Of a DNA stretch of 64,000 bases, positions 55,809 to 64,000 are shown in pieces (position 1 is the first letter of the stretch; each line of letters opens with the position of its first letter). The notes under the pieces were generated by a model. It made no database searches, was not told where the DNA came from, and saw nothing but the letters and a program-made list of their open reading frames with translations. The position numbers were made by a program, and so were the translations under genes. Source of the stretch: Balamuthia mandrillaris (taxonomy: Eukaryota; Discosea; Longamoebia; Balamuthiidae); assembly GCA_031835245.1 (NCBI GenBank), contig JAVKOQ010000039.1:215834-279833 (forward strand), read 5' to 3'.

Positions 55809-58239
55809 CTAAGATGGAGATTGTTTCCAACGAAGAATACCAAGACTTTCCAACAAAGCATCCAATGCTACCACTTTTCTTCTATGTTCCAACAGCTGCC
55901 TTTGTCTATACTCGATCGGTCTATCTTCTTCGTCTTCCTCACCCTCTTCTTCTTCATTTTCAACAGCACTGTCTCCGCTCATTCCATAAAACTCGGCTAA
56001 GTAGGCACGAATGTCATCAACGATAGGAACCGAGTCTGTTGCTTGTCTGTCCTTAATTGAAAATGCGCTCTCTTTGACCAAGTCGATGAACAGTTGTCTC
56101 GTAGATGTTTGTTTCTCCGTTTCGTCTCCCTCTTTCGCTTCAGTCTCTTTCTGTTTCTCGTCTTCTTCCTTGTTCTCTTCTTCTTGCAGAATAGTATCCA
56201 AGTTTAGAGCGATGAAACGAGTGCAATAGTCCTCCAGCCTAGGAAGTTCAAACAGTTGAGCGTAACGAATCAACTCGAAGACGTTTGTGGAAGTGGTGAA
56301 TTGTGTGATGAGCATCGCGCATTGATTCTTAAGAACAGGGAGAATCATCATGTTAGCTGTCTGCATTACTTCCAGCAACAGATTATAATGCCGTTCTTGT
56401 TCTGAAAGAGAAAATGAAGAAGAGAAGAAGAAGAAGAAGAAGAAGAAGAACGAGAAGAAGAAGGTGGTGGAAAGGAATAAGAAAGTTTGTCGGTGTAAAT
56501 AAAGTCGACGATCATGGCGAAGGCTTCTTCCGAAAAGCCTTCCACTTTTACTTCTTCAATTTCATCTTCCGAACTTGTTGACGAAGAAAGCAAAAGCGAG
56601 AGTTGTGTTACATCTTCATCTTCTTCTTGTTGAGAAGAAACTTCTCTAAAACTGCCCATAAGGAGAGTCGCAAAGTATTCACAACGACCACAGAAGAAAA
56701 GTTTGTGACAGCGAAATTGGCGACGATCGTTCACCGAGAAAATTACATCAGCATAGTCATCACCGTCGTCGTCTTGTAGTTTGCCAAAGAGAGCACGTTG
56801 AGAAACCTTTCCTAAGTCATGCTGCAAAGGTGTTGTTATCTGATGGATGGGAATGGAGTCTCCCTCATGCTTTCTTTGTTCGAGATCTATTGCTTCTACC
56901 ACTAAACGTTCCACGTGATACTGTGTTAAACAACAGAAGATGTCAGAGCGAAGAAAGAACAAGAGAAATAAGAGAGCGAAGGTACCTTGCTATCGTGTTC
57001 GTTCTCTCTTTCGAGAGCAGCACATAGTTCATGTAAACCACATTTCCGGCACAGCAACGCACAATCTGTGACAAGAGTGCGATCGATTTCCAGCCGCTCC
57101 GTATAAAGGAACTGAAGAACTGCCTTAAAAGCAGTCGCGTTCATTCGGGCATGACGAAGAAACACCTTGGGCTTGTCTTTCCATCGCGTTAGGAGCATGT
57201 TCTTGAAGTACTCGCAACGAGCTGCCAGTATTACTCTGTGACATCGAAGTTTCTCCTCTGGAACAAAGAAAAAGGAAAAGAGGGATGACAGATTAGCTAA
57301 TAGCGAAAGATAACAAGAAAACAACGGAAGTTCAAAAAGAATGTTAGCAACACTACCATTTTCTGGATTGCCAACCACAAAAATAATATCGCTGTACTTC
57401 AAGAAAGGATTGGTCGCACGAATACTTGAAGTTTGAAAAGCAGAAGACGAAGAAGACGAAAGCGACGACTGCATCACCGAAGAAGAGGAATCCGAGAGCG
57501 AGGCCGTCGCCGACCGCGTAGGAAGATAACAGGAACGCATGAACAGGGAGAAAGGGTCGTGCTTCCTCACGACGGCTTTGTGCTTGCGGAGAATGTTTCG
57601 AATCTCGTTGGTGAGAGCGCCGTGGAAGCAGCGCTCCCCATCAAACGTGTTCTCCTCGCAGCGAGCCCCTTGTTCTAGCAGATAGAGCACAACGTCCTTG
57701 TGCCCCGCCAAGCAGGCATAGTACAGCGGCTATGTTCATGTGTGAAAGAAGAGGGAGAACGAAAAGAAGACAGTGAGGAAGAAAGAACGAAAAGCAGAAG
57801 AGAAAGAGGGGGGGGGGGGGGGGAGAGAGAGAAGGAAGAAGCAAAGAAGAAGAGGAATGAAAAAAGAAGCACAACGACGGAAGGAGAAGGAGAAGAAGCA
57901 CGCAGAAAGGGAGGAGTACCGTGCTGTCCCAACGGTCTCGCTGATTGACAGGAAGGCCAACCACCTCCACCATGTAGCGCACGCTGTCCAACTTGCCAGC
58001 ACGGCAAGCAAGAAATAGGTCTTCGTCCACAACACTGCTCGTGGTAGTCGATTTCGACCGGGATCTTCTCAAAATCGGCCGGGTGAGAAGGTCATCATGG
58101 AATCCCTCACCATCATCTTTGTGGTTTTTTTTTGGGAGATCAGTTCAAGAGGAAAAACAAAAAAAAAGTGGTGGCAGAGAAGAAGAAACACAAAACCTGG
58201 GACAAGTGGCGGAGGTGAATCGCTGTCACTGCCGCTCAT
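55809..58239 (-). CDS. ABTB1: ABTB1 (BPOZ): ankyrin repeats plus two BTB/POZ domains
   Basis: Six phase-consistent exons: 58239-58197, 58116-57920, 57729-57357, 57257-56986, 56920-56452 and 56401-55809; 648 residues. The layout follows animal ABTB1 closely: ankyrin-like start (DLFLACRAGKLDSVRYMVE; LYYACLAGHKDVVLYLLEQG; ENTFDGERCFHGAL), first BTB (YSDIIFVVGNPENG; RCHRVILAARCEYFKNML), and second BTB (YADVIFSVNDRRQFRCHKLF; FCGRCEYFATLLMGSFRE). The C-terminal helical region contains QTANMMILPVLKNQC and ATDSVPIVDDIRAYLAEFYG. BTB proteins act as CUL3 adaptors, and ABTB1 is linked to ubiquitination of eEF1A in animals. Poly-Ser and Glu-rich inserts lengthen the amoebal protein. One intron contains a G16 run on the plus strand. 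Confidence 0.93.
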
Positions 58240-58525
58240 CTTGCAAGCAAACAACAAAAAAATGATTGTATTTCACTACAGCGCCATGGTTCAGTTTGAC
58301 AGTGGTCCTGGTCGACACTAATTTTTCCAGCTAAAAGAAGTGGGGAAGCGGAGGGACATATTTAGCTGCCCTTTTTTCCCTTGCCATTTCTTCTCAGCGA
58401 GTATGTAAAAAAGTTTTTCCTGGAAATTTTTCAGAGTAGAAACTCCGGATAGCGAGCAACGACTCTTCGAACAGATAAAGAAACATCTGCTGAACGTTAT
58501 AAACACAACTTCCTCCGAATGCAGC
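58240..58525. promoter_or_regulatory. Promoter side of ABTB1 with GTCGAC
   Basis: GTCGAC at 58311-58316 lies 72 bases upstream of the ABTB1 start. No gene recognised here. Confidence 0.35.
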
Positions 58526-59484
58526 ATGAGGGGAAAAAATTGTACGGGGAGTCCAGGGAGCGACCTGCGTTCGGTTCTGCTTTCGGTGGTTCCAAAACGA
58601 AGCAGGGGCAAAGAGCCGACAACAACGATAGCTCGAGCGGAGAGATTCTCCGGAATGATTGCTCCATCTTGCCATGCCGCTGAGTATGCCCGGAGGAGTC
58701 TGTACCTCATTTACACCTCCAATAAGTTCGAAGGGTCTCGACTCACCCAAGAGGAGACATTCACCATTCTCCACACCTTTGTGGGTAAAACGGACGAACA
58801 TGAAATAGCAAAAGTCGTGCAAGCAGAGCCTCCTCAGTTGGAGAAGCACAGAAGAAATGATCAAACACACTCATGCCTTGTTGATGGAGGGGTTCCTAGA
58901 CGCAGACGGACACGACGTGCAACCTGGACGGTACCGAACGGAAGCAGTCAGTGCCGGCGGTCGGTCGTTTCTGGATGAAAGGTATGCAAGAAAAGAGGAA
59001 ATGATCACTCCACGTTTGCTTTCTTTGAACCTTGTTCTAACACCATGTCCAGACTTGTTCCTTCGGCGATGCACAGTCGGTGCTCGCCTTCAACCAACTC
59101 GTAGCCCGCAACAAAGGAGCAACGGAAGAGAAGGTTGACAGCTGCTTGTTGGCCGCATGGCTCAAGGCAGAGTTCTCGCTAATTCATCCATTCAACGATG
59201 GTAATGGATGCTGTTCAACTATGCCTTGCGTTTAACCTCTAACTTTCCCTTCTTTGCTGCCGTGATCGGCAGCGGCAGCGGCAGCGAAAACGAAAGGTTT
59301 ACTTGAAGGCGTTGAAGGAGTACCAAAAGTTTGCAAAGTGGGAGGTCGAGGATGAACCCACCATGAGGAACAGAAAGTATGGAGGTATTTGGGGTTGGGC
59401 TGCGTCCAGCGTTGAGTCCAGCTGGGCACACTACTTTCGCCTCTTAGAAGAGATGCAACATCACTCGATTAGTTCGTGTGTGTA
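58526..59484 (+). pseudogene. Decayed Fic-domain gene
   Basis: Recognisable parts of a Fic (AMPylase) protein survive in order: an N-terminal segment (IYTSNKFEGSRLTQEET), the pre-core PGRYRTEAV region, the core HPFNDGNG, and a C-terminal helical end (LKALKEYQKFAKWEVEDEP). The pieces fall in different frames with about three or four breaks, so it looks broken, although one ordinary intron seems intact. Decay appears recent because each segment is still well preserved. Fic proteins attach AMP to target proteins; eukaryotic FICD acts on BiP in the ER. Treated here as a fossil. Confidence 0.6.
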
Positions 59485-59663
59485 AACAGCAAAAGGATAC
59501 TTGCAGACGAGAATGATGTTCATTCCGTTTGTTTTGGGTGTTCGTGGTGTTCCCTATTCCGGTAGCGTTAAAGTAAAATGTGAACTCGTTGTGCGTTGTT
59601 AACTTACATTCATTCTCTTCCTCTCACTTCTCTACTTTCTGTTGTTGCATTGCTCGTTTGACC

Positions 59664-60870
59664 TCAAACAACGACACACTCGTTCTCGGATAAGATAGGA
59701 ATGTCGGGATCGGGAGCGATGGCAACGGTGTAGCCAGGGCCACCCCACGAGACGCAAGGATAAAGCTCCAGCCAAGCCCAGGTCAGCCGTTTGTCGAGGA
59801 AGAGTTTGTCGCTCACTTGCACCCCATTGACGAACCAGGCGATGGCGCCTCGTATGAGATCCACGTAGAGCCCAACCACATCACCCGCGCCAAAGCCTTT
59901 GCCGTCAGGTCCTTCTGGACGTTCCATGTTGAGCCTGATCCTGTGAGAAGTTCAGACAAGACAAGAAAGAAAGAAGATATAAATAAGAAATGGTAAGAAA
60001 CGAAAGAATGATCATTCGTACTCTCCAGTGTTACGCAAGGCCCAAGACTTGAAGGCGTTGCGTATGCAGGAGTTGTCGTCCATGGCGCACGTGTAGTAGT
60101 TCACCTCTCGCTCTGCAACGCCAATGCGGAACGACTTGCCAGAGAATTGAAGGAGTTTGAACTCCAAGTAATGAACCTGACCTTTCTTCAACGGTCGCAA
60201 CAAAGTGCTGTTCACCCATCGGCCAGCAAAAATGCTGTGTGGTTTCTTTCCTGTAAATATGTGTTTTTTTGCATAGCAAAGAAGAAGGAATGAGAAAGAA
60301 GAAAAGAGAAGGAAGACAAACAAAAAGAAGAACGTAACGAACGATACGCAAGAAGGAAAGAAAGAAAGAAAGAAAGAAACGACAAGAAAGAAGAAACGAC
60401 AAGAAAGAAACTACAAGAAACAAACCTCTACGGGCAACAAGGCTTGCCCCGCCTTTATCCTCAGGGTCCAACACTAGAACACGGGAGGCGTCCCACTGGT
60501 AGATATACGGATACCGAACCCTCTCCACGATCATGACGATGAGCTCCTTGGGCAGCAGGGCGAAGAGGCACCCCTCGTCGAGGTGGTGGCCCAGCAGCAC
60601 CAGCAGCTTGGCCCGTCGGTAGTCGGCCATGCCCCATATCAGCTTATGGTGAAAACTGAGGTTGTTGTTGAGTGGATCCGCTGTTGTTGTCGTCGTCGTT
60701 CTTCTTGAGCTGCTCTTCCCTTGCTCTTCCTCCTCGTTGCTCTTGTTGTTATTATTGTTCTGTTGGGTGGATGGGGATTGGCCGCGGTGGTGGTCTTTGT
60801 GCTTCTGCTGGGCGTCAGCATCGTCAACGTCCACGTCGTCGTCGTCCTCGTTGGTTTTTTTCTTCCTCAT
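59664..60870 (-). CDS. SPRY-domain protein
   Basis: Three phase-consistent exons, 60870-60426, 60250-60022 and 59940-59664, give 316 residues. The N-terminal 90 residues are low complexity (Asn, Asp, Thr). A helical block follows: YRRAKLLVLLGHHLDEGCLF and LLPKELIVMIVERVRYPYIY, which resembles a SOCS-box or F-box-like helix pair. Residues about 125-310 form a SPRY domain: VHYLEFKLLQFSGKSFRIGV, NAFKSWALRNTGE, GFGAGDVVGLYVDLIRGAIA, WFVNGVQVS and LELYPCVSWGG. SPRY domains bind proteins and often serve ubiquitin ligases. The frame is open further upstream without an ATG, and GTAAGA/CTGCAG signals there suggest a 5'UTR intron. Confidence 0.82.
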
Positions 60871-61100
60871 GATGTTGAACCGCTGGTGCCAGGGAAGAAC
60901 GTTGGCGTTCTCCTCCTTCCTCTGCCTCCTCTGCTGCAGATAACGTTTCAGGCGGTGGTTTCCCCTCAGTTTTGTTCTTACCGTTCGTTTTGCTACGCAC
61001 AACGTAGCAAAACAAAAAATTTGTTCTCTAATTTTTTTGTTACAAAGGAAAAATAAAATTTTGTGAGCGAAAAAAAAAATCGACGATATTTTGTCCAAGT

Positions 61101-61211
61101 GTCGACAAAATATATAATTCGCTGATAGAGTTTTTATTTGACGACAATAATTACACCGCTATTAGGTTGACAGGATGTTCAGACACTAGCGAGATTGACC
61201 TGTGTGTCGAC
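61101..61211. promoter_or_regulatory. GTCGAC pair in a divergent promoter
   Basis: GTCGAC at 61101-61106 and 61206-61211, the second abutting the ATG at 61212. TATATAATT follows the first. Confidence 0.45.
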
Positions 61212-62685
61212 ATGAGAACAAAGGCAACAAACGAAAAGAAAAGAAAAATGGAATACGGAACACTGATCGCCACACTGAAGGAACTCGCTCCGCTCGAGCT
61301 CGCGGAAAGCTGGGACAACGTGGGAGGTATATATGCCAACTTTTTTGTTTCCCCATTCACCAAGTTTCATGAACACAATTCAACCATCGTTTTTTTCAAT
61401 GAAAAATAAAAGTGTTGCTGCAGCCAACAAATGTGACAAACAAGACCGCCATTGCTGCCGTTTTCATGACCATCGACCTGACGGAGGAAGTGCTGGAGGA
61501 GGCCATCGCGTTCAAGCAGGAGAGCAGCCCGCAGCAGCCGCTTTTGCTGGTGGCCTATCACCCTCCTTTGTTCACCTCCTTCAAGCGGTTGACGTCCTCC
61601 GATCCAAAGCAACGCATTGCCATTCGCTGCATCGAACACAGTATCGCCATTTACTCCCCTCACTCTGCTTTGGTACACGTTCCTTCCTTTCGTTCTAGTC
61701 TCGTTTGTTCTCGTGCTCGTATTGTTCTTGTTCTTCTTGTTTTCTTGGCGTTTGTTATCTATTCATTCTTGTCGCTGTAAATAATAGGATGGAGTGGAAG
61801 GAGGTATCAATGATTGGTTGGCAGAAGGCTTGGGCGAAGCGAAAGAAGTGAGGCCCATAACGCCCGCGATGACGTTGCCCACTTCCAACCAAACTCACAA
61901 AGTGGCGTTGACCTTTTCTAGTAACTCTTCATCCTCAGCGGAAGAGGAAGCTACTAGTAACACACTCAAAGAAGAACTAGGGTTGGAGGCGGTAGACCAC
62001 CTACCTTCGAGTGAACCTGGCCAACGGAGGTTGGAGTTCTTTGTGAACAAATCTACCTTGTCCAAACTTTCTGATGTTTTAGATCGAGTACGATTATTTC
62101 CCTGTTCTTTTTTTCTGTCTTTTATATCTTCTGTTCTTCTCTCTATTCGTTTCTCATAAATCTGTATAACAGTTGTTCAAAGGAAAAGAACTTCCTCGTT
62201 GGGAGGTGTATGCCTTGAGTGAAGTACCAAAACCAAGCACGGGAACAGGCCGCCTTGTCACCCTCAAAGAAGCTGTTCCTCTTCCTACCATGATAGAGCG
62301 GATCAAGAAGCATCTCAACCTTCCTTTTCTCCGTGTAGGCGCTTCACGGAAACATGCCCCCAAGAAAGAAGGAGCTGGAGAATCATCATCAGGAGGGGAT
62401 CACATTCGAACAATCGCCATTTGTGCTGGCTCAGGAGCATCCGTCGTACGAGGCGCTCGAGCGGATCTCGTCTTGACGGGAGAGATGAGCCACCACGAAG
62501 TGCTTGCCGCTATGGCCAAAGGCACGTCGGTGGTACTTAGTGAACACTCGAACAGTGAGAGGGGATATCTACCCGTATTCAAGAAGCGGTTGGAGGAGAA
62601 GGTGAAGATGGCTTGCAGCCCTACAGACCACCCCATCAAAATCCATGTTTCCTCTGTTGATTGTGATCCTTTAGTCGTTCTTTGA
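61212..62685 (+). CDS. NIF3L1: NIF3-like protein (dinuclear metal centre / GTP cyclohydrolase I type 2 family)
   Basis: Four phase-consistent exons, 61212-61326, 61413-61672, 61788-62087 and 62173-62685, give 395 residues; a second in-frame ATG lies at 61248. NIF3 signatures: LAPLELAESWDNVGVLLQP at the start, VFMTIDLTEEVLEEAI, LLVAYHPPLFTSFKRL with the metal-binding His, YSPHSALDGVEGGINDWLAE with the family HxxxD motif, TIAICAGSGASVV, ADLVLTGEMSHHEVLAAM with the GExxHH metal ligands, and SEHSNSERGYLPVFKKRL. These residues bind two metal ions in the hexameric family. The precise substrate of NIF3 proteins is not settled. An unusual 40-residue Ser/Glu insert lies after GINDWLAEG. Confidence 0.92.
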
Positions 62686-62753
62686 TCAACAAGCTTTTCA
62701 CCATGGTTTTTATTGTCTTTCTTTTGATAACAGTTGTGTCTTTCTCTTCCGCT

Positions 62754-63770
62754 TTATAAGAAATGCTCCTTTGCATCAGCGCAAGGCTTTCTAGCCTTTC
62801 TTTGTTCCGAATATTCTTTCAGCACCCGACGTCTCCTTCTCTTTTTCTTGCTTTGTCGTCGACCTGCCACAACCACTGCATCGTCCTCAGAACTGCACTT
62901 GTCTTCAAATGTTGCCTTGGCTTCTTTCTCAGAATCTGCGTAGGAATTGGTCCCAGTGTCCCCACGAGCAGAGAGTGAATTGGGTGACACGAAATGCTGA
63001 AACGATGGAGTAAACGAATCGGATGAGTTACTCCCAACAGGCCAAAAGTACCCCAACTCTCTCCTGTCTCTACTGAACGAAGCCCAGAGATGGTCACAAT
63101 GTTCCACCATCTCGACCACCCGTCCACTTGATGCTTGACGGGAGGAGATTGGCTGTCCAAAGATATTCCAGACGACAATCTTCCCAACCACGTGACCACT
63201 GCAACGACGGCAAAAGATAGGTTTGTTGGAGAGAAGAAGGAAACGGGTACAAACCTGACAAGCTGTCCTTTGAAGGTTGCCAAGGATGAAATACATTTCT
63301 TGACCTGTCAAGGGTCCAATCATCATTCCACACCTGCAGTGCATCCGATCGTCCCACGCACACAAGACAGGTCCATATAGTCATTGCATAGATCGATTGG
63401 TTCGTATTGCCGGTGGCAAGGCAGCGGCATGTATTGGTCGAACTGCAGTGTTCCCAAACCTTCAAACATTGATCTCCTCCAGCATTGATGAGGTGGCCTC
63501 GTTGCGCCATACAGTATACAGCTTGACGGTGGGATCCCTGAGGAAGAGAAAAACAATGCTCTAGTTCATTACATCTGAAGAGCTTTCGAACGACGTTAAC
63601 ACTGCCTTCCGAGCCACTGCAACATAAAGGTTCTTCTGCACTCACTTGCCATGTTGCAAGTACCACCAGCTTTTCTCTGAACCGGCCACACAGATGGAAT
63701 ATGTCATAACGACCAACCTGAGAGACTAACGGAAGAATGGACCATGCCACCAGCCATCTCGCTCTCTACC
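62754..63770 (-). CDS. WD40-repeat protein, structure uncertain
   Basis: On the minus strand WD40 units are clear: CCSGSEGSVNVVRKLF, INAGGDQCLKVWEHC, VCVGRSDALQVWND, then after an intron ending GTCGTTGCAG, SGHVVGKIVVWNIFGQPIS and LWASFSRDRRELGYFWPVGS. A basic tail (GRRQSKKKRRRRRVLKEYSE) ends at TAA 62754-62756. The last exon begins near 63198. Around 63310-63330 the similarity changes frame, and the best ATG (63770) is not in the frame of the first repeat. Either very short introns are present or the gene is partly decayed. Probably a scaffold; no close family named. Confidence 0.5.
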
Positions 63771-64000
63771 ATGCGAAACATCTCAGATGTCTGTGGCAAC
63801 TTGGTGGTCCTCCTTACAGAGCGAGCACCACCTTAAAAAATTTAAATTTTTTCCTGGAAAAAATTCGCCGAACCCTAACCTAGGGTTATAGTAAGAAGGG
63901 AGAAAGAAAGGAAACCAACCTTCCAGCGGTTTTTTCATCTTTGCGTTGCGCCCCTCCCCCCTCCCCTGAAAGAAACGGATTAGGAGGAAGTGAAAATCGC
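63771..64000. other. Right-edge sequence
   Basis: AT-rich palindromic AAATTTAAATTT near 63838 and purine/pyrimidine tracts. No gene seen before the window ends. Confidence 0.3.

Overview
The window is nuclear DNA from a eukaryotic microbe, most likely an amoebozoan; an Acanthamoeba/Balamuthia-like amoeba fits best, but the species cannot be fixed from sequence alone. About 29 protein genes lie on both strands, usually only 0.1-0.7 kb apart. Most are split by short introns of about 40-450 bases. Introns are pyrimidine-rich on the sense strand and often swollen by CT, TTC, TTTTC or TTG repeats. Proteins carry long Ser-, Lys/Glu- and Gln-rich tracts. A Frizzled/Smoothened-like receptor, a RapGAP, several F-box proteins and ankyrin-like NGCPW-repeat proteins match an amoebozoan repertoire. 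I saw no rRNA, convincing tRNA, CRISPR array or virus-like element.

Layout. 1-0.4 kb: 5' end of a basic/acidic protein with a histone-H3-like first ten residues (-). 1.5-6.1: large PH-domain protein (+). 6.4-8.1: Ser-rich unknown (-). 8.7-10.2: mitochondrial DapA/HOGA-type aldolase (-). 10.5-13.0: tRNA Um44 methyltransferase TRM44 (+). 13.3-15.9: SthA/Lpd-type flavoprotein (+). 16.0-17.7: charged unknown (+). 17.8-18.9: F-box/NGCPW-repeat protein with a frame change (-). 19.2-24.4: WDR59-like WD40-RWD protein ending in a TLDc domain (-). 25-27: two unknowns, one a membrane protein. 27.9-31.2: RapGAP (+). 32.3-35.3: C2-ankyrin-calpain-III protein (+). 35.6-36.5: His-rich mitochondrial membrane protein (-). 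36.9-38.5: LYR-ApaG protein (-). 38.7-40.1: ESCRT-II VPS25 (+). 40.3-42.1: F-box fused to an Arf-like GTPase (+). 43.0-44.4: Ras-like protein with an altered P-loop (+). 45.0-46.6: secreted vanadium haloperoxidase/PAP2-like protein (-). 47.3-49.9: Frizzled-like 7TM receptor (+). 50.1-54.6: NFXL1-like zinc-finger membrane protein (-). 55.0-55.8: F-box protein (+). 55.8-58.2: ABTB1 (-). 58.5-59.5: decayed Fic gene (+). 59.7-60.9: SPRY protein (-). 61.2-62.7: NIF3 (+). 62.8-63.8: WD40 gene of uncertain integrity (-).

These are mostly independent housekeeping and signalling genes, not one pathway. The strongest novelty is in domain fusions. A GATOR2-type WDR59 scaffold is joined to a TLDc domain, a fold known to bind V-ATPase. 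An F-box is joined to an Arf-like GTPase, and a LYR-type segment to ApaG. C2, ankyrin and calpain-III domains occur together without a protease.

At the DNA level, recurrent non-coding signals stand out. Tandem tRNA B-box-like elements are followed by T runs. A GTCGAC palindrome recurs near start codons. Many 3' splice sites have an A run, not a pyrimidine tract, immediately before the AG.

Exon boundaries were called by eye, from GT/AG positions and reading-frame continuity. Where phases agree across all exons of a gene the model is firm; terminal exons and starts are less certain.
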